This document shows positions 43,151-51,263 of a DNA stretch of 64,000 nt, piece after piece. Under the pieces are notes generated by a model. That model saw nothing but the letters and a program-made list of their open reading frames with translations. It searched no databases and was not told where the DNA came from. The DNA comes from Bacteroidales bacterium (lineage in GTDB: Bacteria > Bacteroidota > Bacteroidia > Bacteroidales > UBA932). Position 1 is the stretch's first letter, and every line of letters begins with the position of its first letter. Location of the stretch: assembly GCA_017504965.1 (NCBI GenBank), contig JAFVQD010000006.1, positions 124,001 through 188,000 of the forward strand. The letters are read 5' to 3'. The translations under genes and the position numbers were made by a program.

Positions 43151-43621
43151 CTATTTGAAGATCTCTTCACCGAAGATGCGGGCAGCTGTGGCGACACAGC
43201 GGGTGCAGGGGCGAAGATTATAATAGAGGCGGGTCCTCTCCGAAGGGACAGGCTCCTGAGGCTCACGACGGATCTGAAGAAGCTCGGCACAGATATACGA
43301 ACCCATCTCAGACTTGAACTGTGCCGCCAATCTCTGGACCGCTTCGTAGTTAGTACTGCGTGCCACCTTATCTGAAGGATCTGCAGCTGGATATTTAAGT
43401 CCCACCAGGGCAAACATCCCTGTCACGGCACCGCACACTTCTCGGAGGCGTCCCATCCCCCCGCCGAATGACGAAGAGACCTTGGCAGCGGTCTCAAAAT
43501 CCATATCAAACATATCGCAATAGGCCAGAATTACAGCCTGTGAACAATTATACCCCCCTTCAAAAAGGTCTATCGCTTTCCTAACCCTTTCGTCTATCAT
43601 ATTTTGCTTATTCTGATCCAT
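43151..43621 (-). CDS. C_GCAxxG_C_C family redox-type protein
   Basis: 156 residues without signal peptide. The family cysteines are visible: GGYNCSQAV, LREVCGAVTGMFALVGL (the GCAxxG-type centre, here CGAVTG), ICAELLQI and CTRCVAT near the end. Such proteins often stand with redox or thiol metabolism genes, and may bind a metal or iron-sulfur cluster; the role is not established. It stands alone, with a TATCTTTG box 32 bases before its start. Confidence 0.85.
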   Translation of the reverse strand: MDQNKQNMIDERVRKAIDLFEGGYNCSQAVILAYCDMFDMDFETAAKVSSSFGGGMGRLREVCGAVTGMFALVGLKYPAADPSDKVARSTNYEAVQRLAAQFKSEMGSYICAELLQIRREPQEPVPSERTRLYYNLRPCTRCVATAARIFGEEIFK

Positions 43622-43653
43622 ATCCTGTAAATTTCCTTTTCAGTTCTATCTAC

Positions 43654-43661
43654 CAAAGATA
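43654..43661 (-). promoter_or_regulatory. Candidate promoter box for the C_GCAxxG_C_C gene
   Basis: The minus strand has ATTG, 20 bases, then TATCTTTG, one mismatch in the -33 box. Confidence 0.5.
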
Positions 43662-43693
43662 GAAATTTCAGAGAGTAATTACAATATTATTTT

Positions 43694-43701
43694 TACCTTT
43701 G
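43694..43701 (+). promoter_or_regulatory. Candidate -7 box TACCTTTG for purB
   Basis: TACCTTTG ends 31 bases before the purB ATG; the -33 region has no good match. Confidence 0.45.
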
Positions 43702-43732
43702 TGAGATATAGAAAACAAGAACACACAACAAT

Positions 43733-45067
43733 ATGCTTACATCGATTTCACCTGTTGACGGAAGATATTACAGACAAGTCAGCGAACTTTCATCCTACTA
43801 TTCAGAATTTGCCCTTATCAGATACAGAACACGTGTGGAGATAGAGTATTTCATAGCACTCTGCGAACTTCCGCTCCCTCAGATGGCAGACTTTCCCAGG
43901 TCGCTGTACGAGCCGCTGAAAGATATCTACCGCAATATGACAGAAGATGATGCATCCCGCGTAAAGGATATTGAGAAGGTGACCAATCACGATGTCAAGG
44001 CTGTAGAGTACTACATCAAAGAGCGCTTTGACCAGATCGGTGTAGACCCTAAATATAAAGAGTTCGTACACTTCGGACTCACATCACAGGACATCAACAA
44101 TACATCTGTCCCTCTAAGTCTTCTTGAGGGTATCCAGGATGTATATCTCCCAAGCCTGTACGATATTATCAATACCCTTTCAGACTTTGCACAAGAGTGG
44201 AAAGAGATCCCTATGCTTGCCCGCACCCACGGACAGCCGGCATCCCCTACCCGTCTTGGAAAAGAGATTGATGTATACGTAGTGAGACTGCAGGAGCAGC
44301 TCAAGACCCTTCAGGCAGTGCCATTTGCTGCCAAATTTGGTGGTGCTACAGGTAACTTGAACGCCCACAATGTAGCTTATCCGGAGTACGACTGGAACGA
44401 ATTTGCCACTAACTTCGTAGAGGAGATACTGGGTCTCAAACGCTCATACCCCACCACCCAGATAGAGCACTACGACTACATAGCAGCCCTGTTCGATGCG
44501 ATGAAGAGGATCAACAATATCCTCATCGACCTGGCTCGTGACATCTGGATGTACATCTCTATGGAGTACTTCAAACAGAAGATCAAAGCCGGCGAGGTGG
44601 GATCATCCGCTATGCCCCACAAAGTTAACCCCATCGACTTCGAGAACGCTGAGGGCAACTTCGGCTACGCCAATGCCATCTGCGAGTTTCTCGCTTCGAA
44701 GCTCCCTGTCTCACGTCTTCAGAGGGACCTCACCGACTCTACAGTGCTCCGCAATGTCGGTATGCCTATCGCCCACTCCATCATCGGATTCAAGTCCATC
44801 CTCAAAGGTCTGGGCAAGCTGATCCTCAACGAATCAAAGCTGGAAGAGGATCTTGAGGAGAACTGGGCAGTGGTAGCTGAGGCTCTTCAGACTATCCTCC
44901 GTAGAGAGAGCTATCCTAACCCCTACGAGACACTTAAACAGCTCACCCGTACAGGTTCTGCCATCTCAAGGGAGACAATAGCAGAATTTATCGAGACTCT
45001 GAATGTTTCTGAAGAGGTGAAAGAGGAGATGAGAAGAATCTCTCCACACAACTACACAGGGAGATAG
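43733..45067 (+). CDS. purB: Adenylosuccinate lyase
   Basis: 444 residues. The fumarase/aspartase signature GSSAMPHKVNP is at about 290-300, the catalytic-acid region in THGQPASPT, and the start SPVDGRYYRQ is typical of the bacterial long form. The enzyme acts twice in purine synthesis: it splits SAICAR and adenylosuccinate, each time releasing fumarate. The HAD nucleotidase gene follows by 6 bases, which makes nucleotide metabolism a shared theme. Confidence 0.97.
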   Translation: MLTSISPVDGRYYRQVSELSSYYSEFALIRYRTRVEIEYFIALCELPLPQMADFPRSLYEPLKDIYRNMTEDDASRVKDIEKVTNHDVKAVEYYIKERFDQIGVDPKYKEFVHFGLTSQDINNTSVPLSLLEGIQDVYLPSLYDIINTLSDFAQEWKEIPMLARTHGQPASPTRLGKEIDVYVVRLQEQLKTLQAVPFAAKFGGATGNLNAHNVAYPEYDWNEFATNFVEEILGLKRSYPTTQIEHYDYIAALFDAMKRINNILIDLARDIWMYISMEYFKQKIKAGEVGSSAMPHKVNPIDFENAEGNFGYANAICEFLASKLPVSRLQRDLTDSTVLRNVGMPIAHSIIGFKSILKGLGKLILNESKLEEDLEENWAVVAEALQTILRRESYPNPYETLKQLTRTGSAISRETIAEFIETLNVSEEVKEEMRRISPHNYTGR

Positions 45068-45073
45068 GGCTGT

Positions 45074-45820
45074 ATGAAACAATACAGATACTATCTGATA
45101 GATATCGACCGCACGCTCTGGGACTTCGATCTGAACTCAGAGCATGCGATCTGGCATCTCATAGAGAGACATCCGCACCTTGACGCAGCTATCCGTCAGA
45201 TAGAGGGAAAAGAGTGTGACTACAAGCACATCTTCTTCGGCAAATACGACATCCTCAACCATAAACTCTGGGCCCAATATGAGTCTGGGGAGATAACAAA
45301 AGAGACCCTTCGCTGGTTAAGGTTTCACGTAGCATTTGAGCTTTATGGTCTCCACGATGAGGCTTTCGCCAAACAGTTTGGCGAAGAGTATCTCCAGCAG
45401 ATGATCTGCGAAAAAGAACTTATCCCCGGTGCCGAACAGATGCTCCGACGGATAGAGTCTCTGGGTGGAAAGATGGCTGTCCTCTCCAACGGATTTAAAG
45501 AGGTCCAGTACCACAAACTCGAGCGGAGCGGCATCCACCGATACTTCAGCGATGTGATAATCTCGGAAGAGGTGGGATACCAGAAACCTGACCCCAATAT
45601 ATTCAGAATCGCGCTTGAGAGACTCAGCGGCTCCACTCAGGAGGGCGACCCTCAAAAATGGGAAGGGATCAAAGCAGCCACCCTTATGATAGGGGATGAC
45701 CCCGCAAATGATATAGCAGGTGCCAAAGAGTTCGGCATAGACCAATTCTTCTATAACCCTAAAGGGAAACCTACCCCGGGAGCTACATATGAGTCTGGAG
45801 AGTTAGTACTCCCTTTCTGA
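45074..45820 (+). CDS. HAD-family hydrolase, YjjG-type nucleotidase
   Basis: 248 residues. Motif I is DIDRTLWDF (two catalytic Asp), motif II is in AVLSNG, motif III Lys in YQKPDP, motif IV in MIGDDPANDIAGA. The helical cap is of the YjjG type, which removes phosphate from non-canonical pyrimidine nucleotides. The third position of motif I is Asp-Arg-Thr as in this subfamily. It follows purB and its last 18 bases overlap the convergent GH18 gene. Confidence 0.88.
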   Translation: MKQYRYYLIDIDRTLWDFDLNSEHAIWHLIERHPHLDAAIRQIEGKECDYKHIFFGKYDILNHKLWAQYESGEITKETLRWLRFHVAFELYGLHDEAFAKQFGEEYLQQMICEKELIPGAEQMLRRIESLGGKMAVLSNGFKEVQYHKLERSGIHRYFSDVIISEEVGYQKPDPNIFRIALERLSGSTQEGDPQKWEGIKAATLMIGDDPANDIAGAKEFGIDQFFYNPKGKPTPGATYESGELVLPF

Positions 45821-46840
45821 TTTTCTGTTGATCACTTTAAAGACACACTCACGCAGATCTCCGGAGGCATTATCCCCTTCATACGACCAGTACATAGCCC
45901 CTTTAAGGCCATTCTTAACGATATACTCCCCTTTGAGAGCCAGAGAGACCTCATTTTCATAGCCGAAAACCAGCTCTCCATCACCATTTGTGATATAGGG
46001 GACTTGCGCTGCCGAATCCCAGCAGAATGTATATTCCCCCTCTACCAGATGGGCCCTGGTCAGATCCCTTTGTCTGGGGAACCCCTTTTTGCCCCGGCCA
46101 TAAAAGGCAAGTCCCATCACCAGCTTCTCCGGTGGAACCCCAGCAGCCAGGTGGTTCTTCACTGCGTCATCCACACATATTTTTTCCATATTTTCTGAAG
46201 GATATAGGGGTGAATTGTGATATGGGGCCCAGCCCAAATCATACGCCATCACATTTGTAAAATCTATGTATTGGTCTATCGCTCTGTGATCTATATAGTT
46301 TGCAGTGGCGGAAGTGGCGTGGGTGAGGAGTTTGTCCGGGCCTATTGCCCCCCTTATATCCCTCATCAGGAGTGTATAGTTATGAGTATCATCGGAAGAA
46401 AAGGATATTCCTGCCACCCCTGTAGTGGGATATTCCCAGTCAATATCTATTCCGTCCAGACCATATTGGTCCACACACCTGGCGCAGTCCTGTGCAAAAT
46501 TCCATCTCAGGAGAGAGTCTGCTGCCATCTCACTGAAATTTCCGCTGCCCCAGCCCCCTATGGATAGGAGCACTTTAAGATATGGGTAGTCCTTTTTCAG
46601 ACCTGCCACCATCTCAAGCCTCTCGGGATTATCGATCCTGACCCTGTCAAAAGTGGAATCGACGTGGGCAAATGCGTAGTTTATATGTGTAAGATAGAGT
46701 GGATCCACATCACATTTTGACCACGAAGTAACATAAGCTATCATCACTTTTTCAGCAGGATGGAGCCCTTCCCAGGAGGGCTTTTCGTGACACGATGAGA
46801 GAATCATCGACCACACTAACAGGACCAATATCTTTTTCAT
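45803..46840 (-). CDS. Second GH18 lipoprotein (chitinase-type)
   Basis: 345 residues with lipobox LSSC (Cys17). The catalytic signature DGIDIDWEYP is intact (Asp129, Asp132, Asp134, Glu136), and LLSIGGWG gives the SxGG strand. The C-terminal part has the family's YDLGW, GLAFYGRG and YWSYEGD strands, so it is a more complete GH18 barrel than the first one at 2740-3834. It probably cleaves chitin-like or N-glycan substrates outside the cell. It is monocistronic and divergent from the divIC-like gene. Confidence 0.92.
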   Translation of the reverse strand: MKKILVLLVWSMILSSCHEKPSWEGLHPAEKVMIAYVTSWSKCDVDPLYLTHINYAFAHVDSTFDRVRIDNPERLEMVAGLKKDYPYLKVLLSIGGWGSGNFSEMAADSLLRWNFAQDCARCVDQYGLDGIDIDWEYPTTGVAGISFSSDDTHNYTLLMRDIRGAIGPDKLLTHATSATANYIDHRAIDQYIDFTNVMAYDLGWAPYHNSPLYPSENMEKICVDDAVKNHLAAGVPPEKLVMGLAFYGRGKKGFPRQRDLTRAHLVEGEYTFCWDSAAQVPYITNGDGELVFGYENEVSLALKGEYIVKNGLKGAMYWSYEGDNASGDLRECVFKVINRKSEREY

Positions 46841-46884
46841 ATCTTATTTTTGGAACAAATTTAAGAAAGATAAATAAAATAGAG

Positions 46885-46892
46885 TATTTTTG
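46885..46892 (+). promoter_or_regulatory. Candidate -7 box TATTTTTG before the divIC-like gene
   Basis: TATTTTTG ends only 4 bases before the ATG at 46897, pointing to a leaderless or near-leaderless message. Confidence 0.4.
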
Positions 46893-46896
46893 CACT

Positions 46897-47214
46897 ATGG
46901 GTTTAGGCAATAAAATATCTGCATTGAAAGAGAGGTCACGTGCTGCACGTCTCCTCCTCAACAAGTATTTCATTGTAACTTTTGCCTTCCTCCTTACCGT
47001 AGGGTTCATAGACAAGAACAACGCCATCAAATGGATCCAGAACAAATATAAAATATCGCAGCAGGAGAGACTCATCAGACAATATAAAAAGGATATACAG
47101 GCCACTGACGACAAGATAAAAGAGCTCACATCTGATCTGGATTCACTCGAAAAGTACGCCAGAGAGCACTACTACTTCCAAAAAGAGAATGAGGAGGTAT
47201 TTATCGTCGAATAA
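46897..47214 (+). CDS. FtsB/DivIC-family septum formation protein
   Basis: 105 residues from the ATG at 46897; the frame continues upstream but lacks a start after the promoter box. One membrane segment (YFIVTFAFLLTVGFI, about 25-40) is followed by a coiled coil (YKISQQERLIRQYKKDIQA to DLDSLEKYAREHYY) that ends in the family's short Lys-Glu-Asn-Glu-Glu tail. It should act in the division complex with FtsL and FtsQ. The CPBP gene follows 28 bases later, ahead of manA. Confidence 0.85.
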   Translation: MGLGNKISALKERSRAARLLLNKYFIVTFAFLLTVGFIDKNNAIKWIQNKYKISQQERLIRQYKKDIQATDDKIKELTSDLDSLEKYAREHYYFQKENEEVFIVE

Positions 47215-47220
47215 TTTCAT

Positions 47221-47228
47221 TATCTTTG
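47221..47228 (+). promoter_or_regulatory. Candidate -7 box TATCTTTG before the CPBP protease gene
   Basis: TATCTTTG lies 14 bases before the ATG at 47243. It could give the CPBP-manA group its own promoter. Confidence 0.35.
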
Positions 47229-47242
47229 GCAAAATTTAGGTT

Positions 47243-48076
47243 ATGCTGAGAAGAATCGGATTATTTACACCCAACCTTAAAGAGAGCTGGATATTGTTCG
47301 CATGTGTAGTGGTATGTGGAAGCATCCTCGCTCTCCCCACCACACTTGTGCCCGATGTGCACATCATATCCACCCTCCTCGCATACATCCTTACCCTCTC
47401 CCCTGCTTTCATCTATGCATACCTGAAAGTGAGAAGGGGGGAATATACCCCTGTCCATAAGATCAATGAGCCCCATTTCGGGAAACTGCACCCTGCCGCG
47501 CTGTTCCTCCTACTACCCTTTACACTGGTGGCATTTCTGGTAGCGACCGAGCCGGCAAGTGCACTTGTCACTACACCTGAATGGTTCGACAAACTGATGA
47601 AAGAGACCGCTTTGGGAGGTAATATATACTGGTCTGTAATCACTACCTGTATCTGTGCCCCCATCCTGGAGGAGTTACTGTGCAGAGGTATGATTCTTCG
47701 TGGTTTGAAAGAGAATGGTGCCTCACCACTCAAAGCGATATTCTGGTCATCGGTCATATTCGGAGTTATCCATATGAACCCCTGGCAGGCTATCCCTGCA
47801 TTCCTGATCGGGATGCTGTTAGGCTGGATCTACCATAAGACAGGGTGCATTTGGGCCACCATCTGGCTGCACGCCGTGAACAACTCCCTCTCTACCCTCC
47901 TCTACCATCTTTTCCCTGACATACCCGCTTCGGCCACTATCAGGGATCTGATAGGCAATTCACAGACATATCTTGCCATCTACGCCATAGCTCTGGCTGT
48001 GCTGGCACTATCATACCTTATAATCTCTAAATTCATTGGAAAACGTGATGACAAAAAAACAGTTATATCCGCTTAA
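47243..48076 (+). CDS. CPBP-family intramembrane metalloprotease (CAAX-protease type)
   Basis: 277 residues with about seven hydrophobic segments. The Abi/CPBP motifs are all present: EExxxR (Glu143, Glu144, Arg148), a His in FGVIHMNPW (His177) and HxxxN in WLHAVNN (His210). These membrane enzymes process prenylated proteins in eukaryotes; bacterial ones include bacteriocin self-immunity proteins and regulators, and their substrates are mostly unknown. No bacteriocin gene is nearby. Its end overlaps the start of manA by 29 bases. Confidence 0.88.
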   Translation: MLRRIGLFTPNLKESWILFACVVVCGSILALPTTLVPDVHIISTLLAYILTLSPAFIYAYLKVRRGEYTPVHKINEPHFGKLHPAALFLLLPFTLVAFLVATEPASALVTTPEWFDKLMKETALGGNIYWSVITTCICAPILEELLCRGMILRGLKENGASPLKAIFWSSVIFGVIHMNPWQAIPAFLIGMLLGWIYHKTGCIWATIWLHAVNNSLSTLLYHLFPDIPASATIRDLIGNSQTYLAIYAIALAVLALSYLIISKFIGKRDDKKTVISA

Positions 48077-49073
48077 GTTCAAATCAATCCCTAAAGAGAG
48101 GGTTTGGGGTGGGGACCGTTTCGGCGCCTCTGTGGGAGAGTCTTGGGAGATCTCAGGATTTGAAGATGAAAGTTCAGATATCTCCAATGGATATTTGGAG
48201 GACAACGCCCTGTATGATATCATTGAGACTTATATGGGGGATATCGTGGGTGACGATATATACAAATGCTTCGGTAATGAGTTCCCCCTACTGATCAAGA
48301 CTCTGGATATTCAGGACAAACTCTCCGTGCAGGTACACCCTGATGATGAGACAGCATACGACAGACACAATTCCTACGGAAAGAGTGAAGCCTGGTATGT
48401 CCTTGATGCCAGGGAGGACTCTGTGATATATATGGGATTCAATAAGGATATGGACCCGAATGAGTTCTACAGAAGGTGCAAGGAGGGAAATGTAGAGGAG
48501 TGTCTGAACTGCTACCACCCTAAAAAAGGGGACTTCTTCTACATAGAGCCTGGCACTATCCACTCTGCAGGAAAAGGGCTGGTAATAGTAGAAATAGCAC
48601 AGATATGCGATGTGACATACAGACTCTATGACTGGGGTAGGGAGAACAACCCTAAAACAGCACGCCAGATGCACCACGAACTCGCATTTGACTGCATCAA
48701 TTATTCGAAGTTTGATGCTGATGCCAATTATATCCCGGCATCACACAGACACGAACAGCACATCCTTACAGACAACCCATATTTTAAAGTCACATCCCTC
48801 GACCTTAACGACCCCTTCCACATCTACACAGACAAATACGAAAGTTTCATACTCTATTACTGTATTAATGGAGAGGCCCGCATCGATGAAGGGGTGTGTA
48901 CCATATCAGAGGGTGAGTGGGTGCTCATCCCTGCCGGATATAAAGATTTTATCCTCTCTCCGTCACAGAACGGGACCAAACTTCTGGAGGTCTACATCGT
49001 AAAACAGGAAGATGAAGACTCATATATTGAAGACGGATGTCACCACCATCACCACGACCACGACCACGAATAG
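48048..49073 (+). CDS. manA: Mannose-6-phosphate isomerase, class I, with His-rich tail
   Basis: 341 residues from the ATG at 48048 (MTKKQLYPLKFKSIPKERVWGG); an ATG 12 bases earlier is possible. Zinc-site residues are in LSVQVHPDDE (Gln, His) and GTIHSAGKG (His), with a Glu in the FYIEPGT strand. It interconverts fructose-6-P and mannose-6-P to feed GDP-mannose and glycan synthesis. The last residues are a natural tail CHHHHHDHDHE, which is not part of the fold and could bind metal. The start overlaps the CPBP gene. Confidence 0.94.
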   Translation: MTKKQLYPLKFKSIPKERVWGGDRFGASVGESWEISGFEDESSDISNGYLEDNALYDIIETYMGDIVGDDIYKCFGNEFPLLIKTLDIQDKLSVQVHPDDETAYDRHNSYGKSEAWYVLDAREDSVIYMGFNKDMDPNEFYRRCKEGNVEECLNCYHPKKGDFFYIEPGTIHSAGKGLVIVEIAQICDVTYRLYDWGRENNPKTARQMHHELAFDCINYSKFDADANYIPASHRHEQHILTDNPYFKVTSLDLNDPFHIYTDKYESFILYYCINGEARIDEGVCTISEGEWVLIPAGYKDFILSPSQNGTKLLEVYIVKQEDEDSYIEDGCHHHHHDHDHE

Positions 49074-49074
49074 T

Positions 49075-49455
49075 ATGGAAAGGATAGAAGAGAGACTGGA
49101 CAAGTTCCTATGGTCCATCAGAGTCTACAAAACCCGCTCTGAAGCTACTGAAGCGTGTAAAAGTGGCAAAGTAAAAGTCAATGGTCAGGAAGCCAAACCC
49201 TCAAAGGAGATCAAAGAGGGCGATATCATAGAGGTAAGAAAAGGGAGTGTCCACTATCAGTGGAGGGTCATCATTCCTATCGGGAACAGACAAGGGGCCA
49301 AGGCGGTATCCCAATTTGCAGAGGATATCACACCACAGGAAGAGCTGAACAAGCTCAATGCTCCATTTGAGACAATATTTGTAAAAAGGGACAGGGGTAC
49401 AGGGAGACCCACCAAGAAAGAGCGTAGGGATCTCGAAAAATTTATTGATTGGTAG
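49075..49455 (+). CDS. S4-domain RNA-binding protein, Hsp15/HslR-like
   Basis: 126 residues from the ATG at 49075, one base after manA's stop; the frame's earlier ATG lies within the manA tail. The S4 domain fills residues 1-60 (RLDKFLWSIRVYKTRSEATEACKSGKVKVNG, then GDIIEVRKG). The C-terminal basic part (RGTGRPTKKERRDLEKFIDW) fits Hsp15, which returns stalled 50S-peptidyl-tRNA complexes to use. The convergent pth gene, whose product also acts on peptidyl-tRNA, overlaps by 14 bases. Confidence 0.9.
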   Translation: MERIEERLDKFLWSIRVYKTRSEATEACKSGKVKVNGQEAKPSKEIKEGDIIEVRKGSVHYQWRVIIPIGNRQGAKAVSQFAEDITPQEELNKLNAPFETIFVKRDRGTGRPTKKERRDLEKFIDW

Positions 49456-50038
49456 GATTTGGGGTAGAGGGTGATCCCTTTGTGTTGTATTGGTTCATAG
49501 CTCTATCCACACCTATGGTTCCGAAGGCTTTTATAACCTCAATAGCCTTCTCTATGGCAGGTTTCAGTTCTGCCTTCTCCTCAGCAGTCCATTTGCCAAG
49601 GACAAAATCGACTTGAGAGCCATAACCGATATGTGAACCAATACCTATTCGGAGGCGAGAATAAGACTCTGTACCTATCATCTGGGCAATGTTTGCCAGA
49701 CCATTATGCCCTCCGTCGCTCCCCTTCTTGCGGAGGCGCAGATGCCCTACAGGCAATGCCATATCATCCACAATAACGAGAAGCCTCTCTACAGGGATCT
49801 TGCTCTGCTGAAGCCAATAATTGACCGCTTTACCACTCAGGTTCATATAGGTGGAGGGCTTGAGCAAGGTAAATGAATGCCCTTTGAAACGGACCTCTGC
49901 CACATCTCCGTAGCGTTTGGTACTAAAAGAAGTGTTGGACGCTTGAGCCCAAGCATCCAACACTGAAAAACCTATATTGTGTCGGGTATCTACATATTCG
50001 AAACCGATATTACCAAGACCGACTACCAAATAGTTCAT
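49442..50038 (-). CDS. pth: Peptidyl-tRNA hydrolase
   Basis: 198 residues. Signatures: YLVVGLGNIGFEYVDTRHNIGF (catalytic His in TRHNIGF), KPSTYMNLSG, VDDMALPVGHLRLRKKGSDGGHNGL. The C-terminus adds a short Pro/Thr-rich extension. It frees tRNA from prematurely released peptidyl-tRNA. It lies 20 bases after rplY, the common order in bacteria, so the two are probably one message. Confidence 0.96.
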   Translation of the reverse strand: MNYLVVGLGNIGFEYVDTRHNIGFSVLDAWAQASNTSFSTKRYGDVAEVRFKGHSFTLLKPSTYMNLSGKAVNYWLQQSKIPVERLLVIVDDMALPVGHLRLRKKGSDGGHNGLANIAQMIGTESYSRLRIGIGSHIGYGSQVDFVLGKWTAEEKAELKPAIEKAIEVIKAFGTIGVDRAMNQYNTKGSPSTPNPTNQ

Positions 50039-50058
50039 ACCCGAACAACTATTTAAAA

Positions 50059-50628
50059 TTAAGCTTTAGCAGCTGCAGCAGAAGCACGAGTAGCTTTAAC
50101 TGCACATACCATAGTGGTCTTAGGGCTTACGATCTGGATATTTTCGAAGTTAAGATCACCTGCATTGATTTGTTTACCGATAGTAAGGTTAGTGATATCT
50201 ACTGAAAGTGTATCAGGAAGATCTTTGATAAGACCGCTAACTTTAAGTTTGCGTGCACCTGGTACAAGTTTACCACCCTGTTTAACACCTTCTGAGTGAC
50301 CTTCCACTTTTACAGGAACAGCGATAACTACAGGTTTGTCCTCAGTTACTGCCAAGAAGTCTACGTGAAGAGCCTCGTCAGAGATTGGATGATACTGGAT
50401 AGCGTGAAATACTGCCAAGTAAGATGTACCATCGATTACCAAATTGATAATATAGCTGTTAGGAGTGTGGGTAATAAGTTTAAGATCTTTTGCAGTTACT
50501 GAAAAGATTACATTCTCTACACCTGCTCCGTACAATACGCAAGGAACATTACCCTCTTTACGAAGATGTTTTACATCAGATTTCTTACCAAGAACTCTGC
50601 CTTTACCGTTAATAGTGATTTGTTGCAT
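50059..50628 (-). CDS. rplY: 50S ribosomal protein L25, Ctc-type
   Basis: 189 residues. The N-terminal L25 domain (GRVLGKKSDVKHLRKEGNVPCVLYGAGVE) binds 5S rRNA; the C-terminal Ctc beta domain (VPVKVEGHSEGVKQGGKL to LSVDITNLTIGKQI) follows, and the end is Ala-rich. The 80-base leader holds two hairpins downstream of a near-consensus promoter. Co-transcribed with pth. Confidence 0.96.
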   Translation of the reverse strand: MQQITINGKGRVLGKKSDVKHLRKEGNVPCVLYGAGVENVIFSVTAKDLKLITHTPNSYIINLVIDGTSYLAVFHAIQYHPISDEALHVDFLAVTEDKPVVIAVPVKVEGHSEGVKQGGKLVPGARKLKVSGLIKDLPDTLSVDITNLTIGKQINAGDLNFENIQIVSPKTTMVCAVKATRASAAAAKA

Positions 50629-50656
50629 AATAAATTATTTAAAAATGTGTTACTCA

Positions 50657-50704
50657 GTTCGGTCTCTCCGAACCCCATTGCACCAAAAAGGGTATCCCTT
50701 TTTT
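50657..50704 (-). promoter_or_regulatory. Two leader hairpins before rplY
   Basis: In transcript order: AAAAAAGGG and CCCTTTTT close on a 3-base loop (50704-50685), resembling an intrinsic terminator placed at the very start of the message; then GTTCGG/CCGAAC with loop AGAGA (50673-50657). The ATG is 28 bases after the second. The pair could be an attenuator or a ribosomal-protein-type leader. Confidence 0.55.
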
Positions 50705-50712
50705 GTGGGCTG

Positions 50713-50742
50713 CAAAGGTAGAAAAATTTCTTGATAATCAAA
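50713..50742 (-). promoter_or_regulatory. rplY-pth promoter
   Basis: The minus strand reads TTTG, 18 bases, TACCTTTG, one base short of the usual spacing. Predicted start is about 6 bases beyond, just before the first leader hairpin. Confidence 0.7.
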
Positions 50743-50747
50743 CACCT

Positions 50748-51206
50748 TTAGTCATCATATCTCATAAATCTCCCCTGAATGTCAAACTTAACATCGAGAA
50801 GATTGTCAAGCTCCACCTCATACCCCTTGTCCCTTCCGGTCATATCTCTGGAGATGGATGTCACCTTTTTCTCCGGATGCTTAGCATTGACAAATTTCAG
50901 AATAGCCTCCGGGATTACAGAATCGGGGAGTGATGAATATTCGTGTTCCATACTCTCCCAGTTGCCTCTGGAATCAAATTTCACCTCTGTTCCATTCTCA
51001 TAATATACTGAATACTCTCTGTCGGCTATCTCCGAATCCAGAACTATGGAGAGGATATCCTCACCCTGAAAATGTTTGTTCAGGAATTTCTGGGCCTCTG
51101 CTGGAAGTTTTTCAAAAGGGATAACAGTCTCTCTGTCAAATATAGAATTTATAGATCCCAGGTTAATCACCAAGGATGAAATAATAGACATTAAAATTAG
51201 TTTCAT
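50748..51206 (-). CDS. Exported PepSY-like (DUF2874) protein
   Basis: 152 residues from the ATG at 51206 (MKLILMSIISSLVINLG); an earlier ATG adds three residues. Two PepSY-like repeats are visible: LPAEAQKFLNKHFQGEDILS to GTEVKFDSRGNWESME and LPDSVIPEAILKFVNAKHPEKKVTS to DVKFDIQGRFMRYDD. Bacteroidetes carry many such small periplasmic proteins related in fold to beta-lactamase inhibitor protein; their role is not known. It ends near the rplY promoter. Confidence 0.82.
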   Translation of the reverse strand: MKLILMSIISSLVINLGSINSIFDRETVIPFEKLPAEAQKFLNKHFQGEDILSIVLDSEIADREYSVYYENGTEVKFDSRGNWESMEHEYSSLPDSVIPEAILKFVNAKHPEKKVTSISRDMTGRDKGYEVELDNLLDVKFDIQGRFMRYDD

Positions 51207-51263
51207 AAGGCACAATTTTATTAGTTACATTTACAACCCTTTCAATCATCGTGCCAAGACTAA

